Below are positions 1 to 8,559 of a DNA stretch of 64,000 nt, piece after piece (within the stretch, counting starts at the first letter, position 1; every line of letters begins with the position of its first letter). The notes below the pieces were generated by a model, which saw only the letters and a list, made by a program, of their open reading frames with translations, had not been told where the DNA came from and did no database searches. A program made the position numbers and the translations under genes. The DNA comes from Propioniciclava sp. MC1595 (GTDB taxonomy: Bacteria > Actinomycetota > Actinomycetes > Propionibacteriales > Propionibacteriaceae): the NCBI RefSeq assembly GCF_017569205.1, contig NZ_CP071870.1:2976001-3040000 (forward strand). Direction: 5' to 3'.

Positions 1-241
1 ACCACTCCACCGACATGCGGTAGGTCTGCAGGCCGAGCGACGCCATCAGGTCGGTGTCCTCGCGCCACCGGTTCCAATGGTCGGTGGCCCGCAGCGGGGT
101 CGAGCCGTCGGCGATCGTCCCGGGGATCTGCGCCCAGTCGTACCAGCTGTTGTTGCGGTCCCCGCCCTCGATCTGCAGGGACGCCGTGGCCACCCCGACC
201 AGCAGGTCGCGGGTGGTGAAGAGCATCTCGGACGCCGTCAC
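1..241 (-). CDS. Glycoside hydrolase family 1 beta-glucosidase, N-terminal part
   Basis: The gene runs off the left edge of the window, so only about the first 80 residues are present. The translation has GVATASLQIEGG near residue 15, then WYDWAQIPG, DHWNRWREDTDLMASLG and YRMSVEW. This is the classic start of the GH1 barrel: first beta strand, substrate-pocket Gln, and the R-x-S-(V/I)-x-W motif. GH1 enzymes hydrolyse beta-glucosides or phospho-beta-glucosides, and the subtype cannot be told from this fragment. The start is GTG at 241 or an in-frame ATG at 226. The GTG start leaves only 4 nt after the stop of the upstream DUF2207 gene, so the two may be co-transcribed. Confidence 0.85.
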   Translation of the reverse strand, partial: MTASEMLFTTRDLLVGVATASLQIEGGDRNNSWYDWAQIPGTIADGSTPLRATDHWNRWREDTDLMASLGLQTYRMSVEW

Positions 242-245
242 GGGT

Positions 246-2069
246 TCACCAGCCCCCGCCGCCACCGCCACCGAAGCCGCCGCCGCCGGAGAAGCCGGAC
301 CCGCCGGAGGACCCGGCCGTCGCCGCGGTCTGGGCCGAGACGGCCTGCTGCATCGACTCGCTCAGGGTGTGGGAGAGGTCGTTCATCGCCGAGGAGAAGT
401 AGGCCCCTTGGTAGAGGCTGTGCCCCACGTACCAGTCGTCGTGCGGCGTGTAGCGACCCTCGGCGGCGAGCTGCTCGAAGATCTTCGCCCAGCGGTCGGC
501 CACCCCGAAGATCGTCGCCCACGGCAGGTAGCGGGAGAACACGTCGACGCCCTCCTCGAACTTGATCTGGTCGGCCTCGGCGGTGCGCAGGTAGAGCTCG
601 AAGCCCTTCGACTGGGCCAGCACGGCCGAACCCTCGGCGGTGCGGCGTCCGGCCTTGAACGCCAGCGGGGCGAGCACGAGGCCGGCGATGACGGGGGCCA
701 GGCCGACGAGGCCGAGGCCGAACGCGAAGCCGAGCACGGCACCGACGGCGATGCCCGACAGCACGAGCAGGATCGCCCCGGCCAGCGCGAGGCCCTGCGC
801 CGCCTGGGGGCTGCCCTTGAACCAGTGCAGGTCCTTGACCACGCGGTCGCTCAGCTTCTCGCGCGCCCCGGGCAGGAGCTTGTGGTAGCGCTTGTCGCGC
901 AGGTCCTTCGTGGTGACCGAGCTCCCCCGCTTGAACAGGGTGTCGACGATGTGCTTCTCGGCGCGGGTCAGCTCGTCGGCGCTCTGCCGCTTCACGAACC
1001 GCCAGTGCTTGCCCTCCTCGACGATCTGGTAGTGCCCGCGGGCCGCCAGGTCGAGGATGGTCGCGGTCACGTCGACGTTGTCGGCCCGGGTGTCGAGCAG
1101 GACGCCGACCTCGCCCACGCGGGCGCCCTGCGGCGGGGTGAACTGCACGGCCACGGGGGCCTGCTTGGCGGACAGGCCCACGCGGGCCTGCTCGCCCGGC
1201 GCCGGCCGGACGCCCGGGGTCAGGCCGAGGTACACCTCGTCGCGCGACCAGCGCCGCGCCTTGAGCAGGACCGCGCCGATGCCCAGGACCGTCATGGCCG
1301 CGGTCAGGCCGACCGACAGCGGGGTCACGGGCAGGACGTTGCCGACGTGGTAGCGCTTGGTGATCCGCGGCTCGGCGCCGACGAACGTGCCCGCCGGGAA
1401 GCCGGCCACGACCTGGACGCCCTGGCCCGGCTCGAGGCCGGAGGCGTGGAAGCTGGCCGTCGAGGCGTCCGAGGTCGCCTCACAGGGCTGGTCGAAGCGC
1501 CGCCCCTCGAAGCACGCCACGCGCGTGATCCCGACCGGGCCGGTGACGGTCGTGGTGACGTCGTCGATGGGCACCTGCCAACCGGTGCCGATGACGTTCC
1601 AGTTGAACTCGTCCAGGCCGCTGGTCGCGTGCCGCGGCGCCAGCAGGCCGCGCGCGGTGTAGTTGATGACGTAGGTCTGGGTGCCGTCGACGCGCGTACC
1701 CTCGCGGCCGATGCGGATCACCTGGTTGCCCTCCTCGGTGGTCACGTACGTCTCGGCGGGCGCGCCGCTGGGGCTGGTCACCTCGCCGAGCGTGATGTCG
1801 ACCATCCGCCACTGGTCGGGGTTGCCCTCGACGCGCTGCTGGGTCGGCAGCGTGACGAACGGGCCGTGCCCGGCGCTGCGGCCGAAGTGGAAGTCGAACT
1901 CGATCCGGACGGTGCTCAGGCCGTCGGCCGCGACGTCGACGCGGGCGTCGTAGCGGGTGATCCGCCACTCGCGGGGGGTGTCGTCGTCGGCCTGGGCGCG
2001 TGGCGCCACACCGAGCACGAAGGCGAGCGTGAGGAACAGTGCGAGGGTGAGTCGGGTGAACCGACGCAT
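246..2069 (-). CDS. DUF2207 domain-containing membrane protein
   Basis: A 607-residue predicted membrane protein of the DUF2207 family; the family has no agreed biochemical function. A signal peptide of about 27 residues ends in an AQA cleavage-type site. A long extracytoplasmic beta-rich region (about 28-250) follows, then hydrophobic segments near 255-275 and a pair near 425-470. The tail from about 580 is almost pure Gly with Ser and Phe, ending in Trp. The Gly-rich tail after the second membrane pair is typical of DUF2207 proteins. AAGGAG stands 8 nt before the ATG. It is a single gene followed closely by the GH1 gene. Confidence 0.85.
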   Translation of the reverse strand: MRRFTRLTLALFLTLAFVLGVAPRAQADDDTPREWRITRYDARVDVAADGLSTVRIEFDFHFGRSAGHGPFVTLPTQQRVEGNPDQWRMVDITLGEVTSPSGAPAETYVTTEEGNQVIRIGREGTRVDGTQTYVINYTARGLLAPRHATSGLDEFNWNVIGTGWQVPIDDVTTTVTGPVGITRVACFEGRRFDQPCEATSDASTASFHASGLEPGQGVQVVAGFPAGTFVGAEPRITKRYHVGNVLPVTPLSVGLTAAMTVLGIGAVLLKARRWSRDEVYLGLTPGVRPAPGEQARVGLSAKQAPVAVQFTPPQGARVGEVGVLLDTRADNVDVTATILDLAARGHYQIVEEGKHWRFVKRQSADELTRAEKHIVDTLFKRGSSVTTKDLRDKRYHKLLPGAREKLSDRVVKDLHWFKGSPQAAQGLALAGAILLVLSGIAVGAVLGFAFGLGLVGLAPVIAGLVLAPLAFKAGRRTAEGSAVLAQSKGFELYLRTAEADQIKFEEGVDVFSRYLPWATIFGVADRWAKIFEQLAAEGRYTPHDDWYVGHSLYQGAYFSSAMNDLSHTLSESMQQAVSAQTAATAGSSGGSGFSGGGGFGGGGGGGW

Positions 2070-2158
2070 GGAGGCTCCTTGACGTTCGGGGTCACCTCCA
2101 CGGTAGCCGGTTGCCCGCGGCCGGGAATGCCCCGACGGGTGGAGGCGTTGGGGCCCAC

Positions 2159-2800
2159 GTGGACAAGCGACTCGGGATCATCGGCGCCGGCAAGGTCGGC
2201 ACGACGCTCGGGCGCCTCGCGCTGGCGTCCGGCTGGGACGTGCTCATCTCCGCGAGCCCGACCCGCCCGATGCAGTCCCTCATCGTCGAGACCATGCTGC
2301 CCGGCGCCCGCCTGGTGCCCGAGGCGGAAGTCGTCGCCGGCGCCGACATCGTCGTGCTCGCCGTCCCGATCTCGAAGGCCACCACCGTCGACCTGCCCGC
2401 CCTGTCCGGCAAGGTCGTCATCGACGCGATGAACCACTGGTACCCGGTCGACGGCAGCCACGACGAGGTCGAGGACGCCCCCTCCAGCAGCCACTGGGTC
2501 CAGTCCCTCAACCCGGCGATGCGCCTGGTGAAGTCCCTGAACCACCTCGGCTACCACGACATGGAGACCGACGCCCGCCCCGCCGGCCACGCCGAGCGCC
2601 GGGCCGTGGCCGCGGCGTCCGACGACGTCGAGGCGCGCGCGGCCGTCGCCGCCCTGCTCGACGACCTCGGCTTCGACCCCGTCGAACTCCCCTTCGCGGC
2701 CTCTCGCCAGCTCGAGGGGGGCGGTCCCGTCTTCGGTCGCTGGGTGGACGCCTCGGGGCTGAGGTCCGCCCTCTCCCGCAGCGGGGTCAGGGCCACCTAG
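2159..2800 (+). CDS. NAD(P)-binding oxidoreductase of the F420-dependent NADP reductase-like family
   Basis: The protein opens with a Rossmann fingerprint, RLGIIGAGKVGTTLGRLAL, within its first 20 residues. A beta strand with VVLAVPIS and then KVVIDAMNHW follow. This layout belongs to the 'NADP oxidoreductase, coenzyme F420-dependent' superfamily (ProC/Fno-like). GTG at 2159 is chosen over an upstream in-frame start at 2111 because the Rossmann strand begins immediately after it and GGAGG lies upstream. The length is 213 residues, normal for the family. The substrate is unknown. The TAG stop forms the first half of the likely -10 box of the next gene. Confidence 0.75.
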   Translation: MDKRLGIIGAGKVGTTLGRLALASGWDVLISASPTRPMQSLIVETMLPGARLVPEAEVVAGADIVVLAVPISKATTVDLPALSGKVVIDAMNHWYPVDGSHDEVEDAPSSSHWVQSLNPAMRLVKSLNHLGYHDMETDARPAGHAERRAVAAASDDVEARAAVAALLDDLGFDPVELPFAASRQLEGGGPVFGRWVDASGLRSALSRSGVRAT

Positions 2801-2803
2801 GCT
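2798..2803 (+). promoter_or_regulatory. -10 box TAGGCT for a leaderless transcript
   Basis: TAGGCT ends 6 nt before the ATG at 2810, so the RNA would start at or next to the start codon. Its first three bases are the TAG stop codon of the upstream gene. No convincing -35 is seen. Confidence 0.5.
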
Positions 2804-2809
2804 GCGCGC

Positions 2810-3538
2810 ATGACAGCGCCCGCGATCGAACACCTGCCCGACGACTTCACCCGCGTCCTCTGCGTGGTCGCGCACCCCGACGACATGGAGTACGGCGCCT
2901 CGGCGGCCGTCCACCACTGGACCAGCCGCGGCGTCGAGGTCGCCTACCTGCTGCTCACGTCCGGCGAGGCCGGCATGCAGTCACCGCCCGAGGTCGTCGG
3001 GCCGCTGCGCGCCCTCGAGCAGAAGGACGCCTGCGCCGCGGTCGGCGTCGACAAGCTGACCATCCTCGACCACCCCGACGGGATGCTGGAACCCACGCTC
3101 GGGCTGCGCCGCGACATCGCCCGGGTGATCCGGCAGTTCCGGCCCGACGTGGTCGTCACCGGCAGCTGGGAGGTCGAGGCACCCTGGGGCCTCAACCAGG
3201 CCGACCACCGCGCCGCGGGGCTCGCCACGCTGGACGCCTGCCGCGACGCCGACAACACGTGGGTGTTCCCCGAGCTGGCCACCGACGAGGGGCTGCCGAA
3301 GTGGGGGCCCACCTGGCTGCTGGTCCACGGCTCCGACCGCCCCACGCACGGCGTCGGGCTGGCGGAGGCCGACGTGGCCGCCGCCGTGGCGTCCCTGGGT
3401 GCCCACCGGGCCTACCTCGCGGACCTGCCCGAACACCCGAAGCCGGTCGAGTTCATCCCCGAGATGCTGCAGGGCCAGGGTCGCGCGCTCGGCACCGCGC
3501 ACGCCGTGCTGTTCCGCGGGTACCGGCTGCGCGGCTGA
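2810..3538 (+). CDS. PIG-L family deacetylase (MshB/Mca-like)
   Basis: A 242-residue LmbE/PIG-L family zinc hydrolase. The signature AHPDDMEYG (residues about 22-30) supplies the metal-binding His and Asp, and a later NQADHRAAG block supplies the third metal ligand. In actinobacteria such enzymes deacetylate GlcNAc-inositol in mycothiol synthesis (MshB) or cleave mycothiol S-conjugates (Mca). The protein is shorter than typical MshB/Mca (about 290), so an exact assignment is not safe. The convergent NUDIX gene ends 3 nt beyond the stop. A leaderless start at ATG 2810 is likely. Confidence 0.85.
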   Translation: MTAPAIEHLPDDFTRVLCVVAHPDDMEYGASAAVHHWTSRGVEVAYLLLTSGEAGMQSPPEVVGPLRALEQKDACAAVGVDKLTILDHPDGMLEPTLGLRRDIARVIRQFRPDVVVTGSWEVEAPWGLNQADHRAAGLATLDACRDADNTWVFPELATDEGLPKWGPTWLLVHGSDRPTHGVGLAEADVAAAVASLGAHRAYLADLPEHPKPVEFIPEMLQGQGRALGTAHAVLFRGYRLRG

Positions 3539-3541
3539 CCC

Positions 3542-4036
3542 CTAGGCCGGCGGCAGCGGGCCGAGGCCGCACTCCGGGGCGTCCGCGATGAGGACGCCCA
3601 TGGCCCGGGCGTGGTCGTCGTCCAGCTCGGGCAGCGCGTCGGCGGGGAAGAAGGCCGCCTCGGTGTTCTCCCCGTCGGCCGGGTGCGGCTCGCCCGAGAC
3701 CCATCGGCAGCGGAAGGTGTGGTTGATGTACTGCGTCTGGTCACCGTTGTCGTAGGTGCGCATGTCGGTGACGTCCTGCCAGACGAGGCGCTCGACCTCG
3801 ACCACGACGCCCGCCTCCTCCAGCGCCTCGCGCGCCGCCGCCTCGTGCGGGTGCTCACCCGGGTCGACGATGCCGGTGACGACCGACCAGCCGCCCGTGT
3901 CGGCGCGGCGCACGAGCAGCCACTCGACGGTGCCGTCGGGGCGGGTGCGGTGGATGCCGGCGGTCGATCCCGACAGCCAGAGCGGGGTGGTGCCGACGTG
4001 GCGGCGCAGGTGCAGGATGAAGTCGGGCGTGGCCAT
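3542..4036 (-). CDS. NUDIX hydrolase
   Basis: A 164-residue NUDIX pyrophosphohydrolase. The Nudix box is complete at about residues 46-68: a Gly, Glu five residues later, then REALEEAG. N-terminal strands carry STAGIHR. The family hydrolyses nucleoside-diphosphate-linked substrates with Mg2+; the substrate here cannot be assigned. AGGGAGG lies 6 nt before the ATG. It is the last gene before the tRNA-Thr and is convergent with the PIG-L gene. Confidence 0.88.
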   Translation of the reverse strand: MATPDFILHLRRHVGTTPLWLSGSTAGIHRTRPDGTVEWLLVRRADTGGWSVVTGIVDPGEHPHEAAAREALEEAGVVVEVERLVWQDVTDMRTYDNGDQTQYINHTFRCRWVSGEPHPADGENTEAAFFPADALPELDDDHARAMGVLIADAPECGLGPLPPA

Positions 4037-4061
4037 CGAACCTCCCTGCGGGCATGAAGAG

Positions 4062-4134
4062 AGCCACCTAGCAGATTCGAACTGCTGACCTACGCATTAC
4101 GAGTGCGTCGCTCTACCAACTGAGCTAAGGTGGC
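4062..4134 (-). tRNA. tRNA-Thr (anticodon CGU)
   Basis: On the minus strand a full cloverleaf begins GCCACCT and closes with AGGTGGC. The D-arm has TTAGCTCAGTTGGTAGAGC, the anticodon loop is CTCGTAA (anticodon CGT, reads ACG), and the T-arm loop is TTCGAAT. CCA is not encoded. The sequence just upstream contains a possible -10, TAGAGT, at 4159-4164. Confidence 0.95.
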
Positions 4135-4200
4135 GCGGCCCCTACGGGCCGGGGCCACACTCTAGCAACGCTTGCCCCGCAGCGTGAAACCGGGCGTGGC

Positions 4201-4920
4201 TCAGGCGGCCTTGGCCTCGGCGCGGCGTGCGCGGAAGCCGTGGTCGACCGACCAGCCGCCGCCACCGACCAACATGAACAGCACGCCGACGGCGACCAGC
4301 AGCAGTTCGAGGGCGCCCACGAAACCGGGCTTGCCGGCCTCGAACGGCGTCCAGTTGCCCCACAGCACGAAGGCGAGCGCGCCGCCGGCGACGAGGACCA
4401 GGCCGAGCCCGGCGACGCGGGTGAGCAGGCCGAAGACCAGCCCGATGGCGATGGCGACCTCGGCCGCGCCGAGGACGACGGCGAGGATGCCGGGCGCCGG
4501 CAGGACGGTGCTGCTGATCAGCTCGGTCGTGGCCGGCAGGTTGAGCAGGTGGTACAGGCCGTGGCTGCCGACGATGGCGGCGGTGACCAGGCGCAGGAGG
4601 AACAGGCCCAGCGAACCGGCGAACTTGTCGGTGTTGCGGTGGGTGACGGTGACCGTCTCGGCGCGCACCGGCAGGTCGGACACCGCGGTGGCACCGGTGC
4701 CGGCGGCGACGGCCGGGGCACCCGCGTACTGGGGGCCGGCGGCGGTCGCGACGGGCTGGGGCTCCGGCTCGGGCGCGGGGGCCAGCGCGGCCAGGCGAGC
4801 CTCGCGGCGCGCGGCGCGCTCGGCGACGAGGCGCTCGCGCTCTGCGTCGACCTCGGACGTGCGGGCCGGCGCAGCCTCGACGTCCCAATCCGCCTGGGTG
4901 TCGGTCAAGTTGTCGGCCAT
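4201..4920 (-). CDS. DoxX family membrane protein with charged N-terminal extension
   Basis: A 239-residue protein. The first 95 residues are hydrophilic, with an Arg/Glu-rich helix (SEVDAERERLVAERAARR) and an Ala/Pro-rich linker. The C-terminal 140 residues form four hydrophobic segments with the DoxX pattern (FLLRLVTAAIVGSHGLYHLL; LGAAEVAIAIGLVFGLLTRVAG). DoxX-family proteins are integral membrane proteins loosely tied to redox or thiol homeostasis; the function here is unknown. ATG 4920 is chosen because AAAGGA precedes it; a longer frame back to 4995 has no ribosome site. Confidence 0.8.
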   Translation of the reverse strand: MADNLTDTQADWDVEAAPARTSEVDAERERLVAERAARREARLAALAPAPEPEPQPVATAAGPQYAGAPAVAAGTGATAVSDLPVRAETVTVTHRNTDKFAGSLGLFLLRLVTAAIVGSHGLYHLLNLPATTELISSTVLPAPGILAVVLGAAEVAIAIGLVFGLLTRVAGLGLVLVAGGALAFVLWGNWTPFEAGKPGFVGALELLLVAVGVLFMLVGGGGWSVDHGFRARRAEAKAA

Positions 4921-4995
4921 GGGGAAGTCCTTTGCTCGGGGCGTACGTCCACGCCCATCGTCGCAAAGCCGCGGTCGGTTACCCGTGAGCGACAC

Positions 4996-6132
4996 TCACG
5001 CCGCGTGGAGGCTGATCATCAGCGACTCCATCGCCAGCTGCGGGGCCACGTTCGTCTCGAGGGCCTCCCGGCACGCGAGGATGGCGTCCAGGCTCGCGAT
5101 CGTCTGCTCGGGGTGGGTGCGCCGGGCGACCGAGGCGAGGTCGACGGCGAGGTCGGCGTTGATCAGCCGCTGCGTCGCCTTCGTCTGCAGCGCGAACACA
5201 TCGCGGTAGTAGCCGGTCAGCTCGGTGAGCACCCGGTCCAGCGCGTCGCGCTGGAGCCGCTTGGCACGCGCCTTCTGCTGCTCCTCCAGGTCGCGCAGCG
5301 CGGCCTGGGCGTGGCGCGGCTTGGCGCCCTTGGTGGTCATGCCCAGCGCCTCGGAGAGGGTGGTGCGCTCGCGGGCGTCGAGGTCGGCGGTGGCGTGCGT
5401 CGCCTCCTCGGACGCCGCGGCCACCAGGTTCGACGCCGCCTGGAGGCAGGCCCCGAGCGTGGTCAGCTGGGCGGGGATGCGGAGGATCTCGCTGCGGCGG
5501 CGCCGCGCGTCCTCGTTGCGGGCGATCGCTCGCGCTCGCCCGATGTGGCCCTGCGCGACCCGGGCGGCGTGCGCGGCCATCTCGTGCGGGACGCCGTCGC
5601 GCTGTTCGAGGAGTCGCGCGATCGACGCCTCGCTCGGCGTGGCCAGCTCGACCCGGCGGCACCGCGAGCGGATCGTGACGATGACGTCGTCGGGCGTGGG
5701 CGCGCACAACACCCACACCGTGCGGGGGGCCGGCTCCTCGATCGCCTTGAGCAGCGCGTCACCGCCGCGCTCGGTGATGCGGTCCGCGTCCTCCACGACC
5801 AGCACCTGGGCCCGGCCGAGGGTCGGGGCCATCGCGGCCCGGCGGACGAGGTCGCGCACCTCGTCGACGCCGATCGACAGTTGCTCGGTGCGCACGAGCG
5901 TGACGTCGGGGTGCGCGCCCGACAGGGAGGTGCGGCAGGCGGTGCACTCGCCGCAGCCGCCGCGCTCGCACTGCAGGGCGGCTGCGAAGGCCTTGGCGGC
6001 GTTCGAACGCCCCGACCCTGGGGGGCCGGTGACGAGCCACGCGTGGGTCATGGCGTGACGCTCGCCGGCCACGGCGCGCTGCAGCACCTCGACCGCGCGC
6101 TCCTGGCCGACCAGCTCGCCCCAGACGCTCAT
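4996..6132 (-). CDS. holB: DNA polymerase III subunit delta'
   Basis: A 378-residue clamp-loader subunit of the AAA+ family, needed to load the sliding clamp in replication. It starts MSVWGELVGQERAVEVL. The P-loop is degenerate to GPPGSGRSN, which lacks the Lys-Thr of an active Walker A and fits delta'. The zinc cluster has four Cys in CERGGCGECTAC. VLVVEDADRIT is the Walker-B-like strand, and the sensor region follows. ATG 6132 overlaps the tmk stop by 4 nt, so the two are translationally coupled. tmk-holB adjacency is conserved in actinobacteria. Confidence 0.93.
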   Translation of the reverse strand: MSVWGELVGQERAVEVLQRAVAGERHAMTHAWLVTGPPGSGRSNAAKAFAAALQCERGGCGECTACRTSLSGAHPDVTLVRTEQLSIGVDEVRDLVRRAAMAPTLGRAQVLVVEDADRITERGGDALLKAIEEPAPRTVWVLCAPTPDDVIVTIRSRCRRVELATPSEASIARLLEQRDGVPHEMAAHAARVAQGHIGRARAIARNEDARRRRSEILRIPAQLTTLGACLQAASNLVAAASEEATHATADLDARERTTLSEALGMTTKGAKPRHAQAALRDLEEQQKARAKRLQRDALDRVLTELTGYYRDVFALQTKATQRLINADLAVDLASVARRTHPEQTIASLDAILACREALETNVAPQLAMESLMISLHAA

Positions 6133-6857
6133 TCCGTCACTCTGCCAGCGGGGTCCGACACTTCGTCCTCGGGCCCTCGGTCGGGGTCGAAGAGCGCGGA
6201 CAGGAGCCCGCGGCGTCCGACCTCGTGGTGGTGGGTGCCGGACAGCAGCTCGGCGACCCGCTCGCGGATGCGCTCGGCGATCGCCGTGATCGGGTCGCGG
6301 GCCGGCAGCACCAGGTAGCGGGCCGGGTCGCGCTCGGCGAGCGCGAGGAAGCCCTCGCGGACGCGGGCGTGGAACTCGGCGCCGGCGGACTCCATGCGGT
6401 CGTGGGACTCGATGCCGGCCAGCCCCGTCTCGGGGGCCAGGTCGAGCAGCACGGTGAGGTCGGGGCGCAGGTCGTCGGTGCCCCACCAGTTGATGCGCTC
6501 GACCTCACCCACGTCGAGGACGCGGCCGGCCCCCTGGTAGGCCAGCGTCGAGTCGACGTAGCGGTCGCAGACCACGACGGCCCCGCGCTCGAGGGCGGGC
6601 CGGACGATGGAGTGCACGTGCTGGGCCTTGTCTGCGGCGAAGAGCAGCGCCTCGGCGCGCGGGCCGAGGTTCTCGGTGGCCCGCGACAGCAGGATCTGGC
6701 GGATCTGCGCGTTCACCGGGCCGTCGCCGGGCTCGAAGGTCCGGACCACCTCACGCCCCTGGTCGGAGAGCCACTCGGCCAGCAGGCCGGCCTGCGTCGA
6801 CTTGCCGACGCCGTCGCCGCCCTCGAACACCACGAATGCTCCCTGCACGCCGTTCAT
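6129..6857 (-). CDS. tmk: Thymidylate kinase
   Basis: A 242-residue dTMP kinase (dTMP + ATP to dTDP). The P-loop FEGGDGVGKST lies at residues about 10-20. The DR(Y/H) motif appears as CDRYVDSTLAYQG near residue 95, and the LID-side Arg residues follow. The C-terminus is extended by about 25 charged residues beyond the usual 210-220. ATG 6857 is chosen because the P-loop strand starts right after it. It is first in the tmk-holB pair and divergent from the catalase. Confidence 0.93.
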   Translation of the reverse strand: MNGVQGAFVVFEGGDGVGKSTQAGLLAEWLSDQGREVVRTFEPGDGPVNAQIRQILLSRATENLGPRAEALLFAADKAQHVHSIVRPALERGAVVVCDRYVDSTLAYQGAGRVLDVGEVERINWWGTDDLRPDLTVLLDLAPETGLAGIESHDRMESAGAEFHARVREGFLALAERDPARYLVLPARDPITAIAERIRERVAELLSGTHHHEVGRRGLLSALFDPDRGPEDEVSDPAGRVTE

Positions 6858-6915
6858 CCTAGGCGTAACGCGGTCGGGAATAATTCGTGTGCGAAAGCTG
6901 TTGGGCAGTGAGAAC

Positions 6916-6928
6916 CTGTCTACGACAG
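6916..6928 (+). promoter_or_regulatory. Inverted repeat CTGTC-TAC-GACAG in the catalase promoter region
   Basis: A perfect 5-bp inverted repeat with a 3-nt spacer stands 30 nt before the catalase start and overlaps a possible -10, TACGAC (6921-6926). It could be an operator for the catalase gene. No known regulator is identified from the sequence. Confidence 0.35.
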
Positions 6929-6957
6929 CCCACTGACGTGCACGGAAGGAATCATCG

Positions 6958-8463
6958 ATGACCATCTCCCGTACCTCCGGCGGCGCTCCGGTCGAGAGCG
7001 ACGCCCATTCCCTCAGCATCGGCTCCAACGGCCCGCTCCTGCTGCACGACGTGCACCTGGTCGAGACCTTGGCGCACTTCAACCGCGAGAACGTGGTCGA
7101 GCGTCGCCCGCACGCGAAGGGCGCCGGCGCGTTCGGTACCTTCACGGTCACCCAGGACGTGTCGAAGTGGACGAAGGCGGCCGTGTTCCAGCCGGGCACC
7201 ACCACCAAGACGCTGCTGCGCTTCTCGACCGTCGCCGGTGAGCTGGGCTCCCCCGACACGTGGCGCGACGTCCGTGGCTTCTCGCTGCGCTACTACACGA
7301 CCGAGGGCAACCTCGACATCGTCGGCAACAACACCCCGATCTTCTTCCTCCGCGACCCGATGAAGTTCCCGCACTTCATCCGCTCGCAGAAGCGCCTCGC
7401 CTCCAACGGCCTGCGCGACACCGACATGCAGTGGGACTTCTGGACCCTGTCCCCCGAGTCGGCCCACCAGGTCACCTACCTCATGGGCGACCGCGGCCTG
7501 CCGAAGACGTGGCGCAACATGAACGGCTACGGCTCGCACACCTACCAGTGGGTCAACGAGGCCGGCGAGCGCTTCTGGGTGAAGTTCCACTACCACACCC
7601 AGCAGGGCATGGAGTTCCTCACCAACGAGGAGGCCACCAAGCTCGCGGGTGAGGACGCCGAGTTCCACCGCCGCGACCTGTGGGAGTCCATCGAGAAGGG
7701 CGACTTCCCGAAGTGGACGATGTCGGTCCAGGTCATGCCGTACGAGGAGGCCAAGACCTACCGCTTCAACCCGTTCGACCTGACCAAGACCTGGTCGCAC
7801 GCCGACTACCCGCTGCACGAGGTCGGTGTCCTGGAGCTCAACAAGAACCCGGACAACTTCTTCGCCGAGATCGAGCAGGCCGCGTTCGCCCCGTCGAACA
7901 TGGTCCCCGGCGTCGGCATCTCCCCCGACAAGATGCTGATCGGTCGCGTGTTCGCCTACGCGGACGCCCACCGCTACCGCGTCGGCCCGAACTTCCACCA
8001 GCTCCCGGTCAACCAGCCGCAGGGCGTCGAGGGCGGCTTCGAGGCCGTCAACCAGTGGATGTTCGACGGCAACCAGGCGTACCACCACTCCGGCACCGCC
8101 CCGGTCTACGCCCCGAACTCCCTCGGCCGTGAGTCGGCCCAGGAGTTCCAGGGCAAGGTCTCCGAGGGCTGGGAGGCCGACGGCGAGATGGTGCGCCAGG
8201 CCTACGCCCTGCATGCCGAGGACGACGACTTCGGCCAGGCCGGCACGCTGGTGCGCGAGGTCTTCGACGACGCGGCCCGTGACCGCCTCGTCGAGACGCT
8301 GACCGGCGCCCTCGGCGGCATCGTCCGCCAGGAGGTCTACGAGCGCGCGATCTGGTACTGGAAGTCGGTCGACGAGACCATCGGTACCCGCGTCGACGAG
8401 GCCGTCAAGGCCAACCGCGAGCAGGAGACCGTGCCGGGCATGGGTGTCGAGCGCGACGCCTGA
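6958..8463 (+). CDS. katA: Catalase (small-subunit, clade 3 type)
   Basis: A 501-residue haem catalase that converts H2O2 to water and oxygen in the cytoplasm. The catalytic His region is [15 protein letters not shown] (about 50-64). The block [20 protein letters not shown] follows, and then [11 protein letters not shown] with the distal Asn. The proximal haem-ligand region is [17 protein letters not shown] (Tyr near 330-340). The length fits the short clade-3 enzymes. GGAAGGA is 8 nt before the ATG. It is a single gene closed by a strong terminator. Confidence 0.95.
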   Translation: MTISRTSGGAPVESDAHSLSIGSNGPLLLHDVHLVETLAHFNRENVVERRPHAKGAGAFGTFTVTQDVSKWTKAAVFQPGTTTKTLLRFSTVAGELGSPDTWRDVRGFSLRYYTTEGNLDIVGNNTPIFFLRDPMKFPHFIRSQKRLASNGLRDTDMQWDFWTLSPESAHQVTYLMGDRGLPKTWRNMNGYGSHTYQWVNEAGERFWVKFHYHTQQGMEFLTNEEATKLAGEDAEFHRRDLWESIEKGDFPKWTMSVQVMPYEEAKTYRFNPFDLTKTWSHADYPLHEVGVLELNKNPDNFFAEIEQAAFAPSNMVPGVGISPDKMLIGRVFAYADAHRYRVGPNFHQLPVNQPQGVEGGFEAVNQWMFDGNQAYHHSGTAPVYAPNSLGRESAQEFQGKVSEGWEADGEMVRQAYALHAEDDDFGQAGTLVREVFDDAARDRLVETLTGALGGIVRQEVYERAIWYWKSVDETIGTRVDEAVKANREQETVPGMGVERDA

Positions 8464-8475
8464 TCCGTCCGATCC

Positions 8476-8509
8476 ACAACGGGGCCGTCCTTCGGGGCGG
8501 CCCCGTTGT
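8476..8509 (+). terminator. Rho-independent-type terminator of the catalase gene
   Basis: A perfect 11-bp stem (ACAACGGGGCC with GGCCCCGTTGT) around a 12-nt loop begins 12 nt after the catalase stop. There is only a weak T tract, as is common in high-GC actinobacteria. Confidence 0.85.
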
Positions 8510-8537
8510 CGTGTTCCCGGGGTCTTGTTCGGGTCGG

Positions 8538-8553
8538 ACTACAGGTGTAGTTT
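8538..8553 (+). promoter_or_regulatory. TetR-gene promoter with overlapping operator
   Basis: The inverted repeat ACTACA-GG-TGTAGT (8538-8551) overlaps the -10 box TAGTTT (8548-8553). A -35-like TTGTTC (8525-8530) is 17 nt upstream. The -10 ends 6 nt before the ATG at 8560, so the RNA should be leaderless. A repressor bound to the repeat would block the promoter, which fits autoregulation by the TetR protein. Confidence 0.6.
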
Positions 8554-8559
8554 CTCTCC

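Noticed and set aside
54-2432. Long plus-strand frame of 792 codons opposite the DUF2207 gene
   Set aside because: It is the antisense shadow of a clear signal-peptide membrane protein; its product is Arg/Gly/Ala-rich with no family, a usual artefact in high-GC DNA. The same holds for many other long frames, such as 4240-6318, 11157-13115 and 48137-51724.
4984-5000. 6-bp hairpin CGTGAG/CTCACG at the holB stop codon
   Set aside because: The stem is short, has no T tract and overlaps the coding end; it is too weak to call a terminator.
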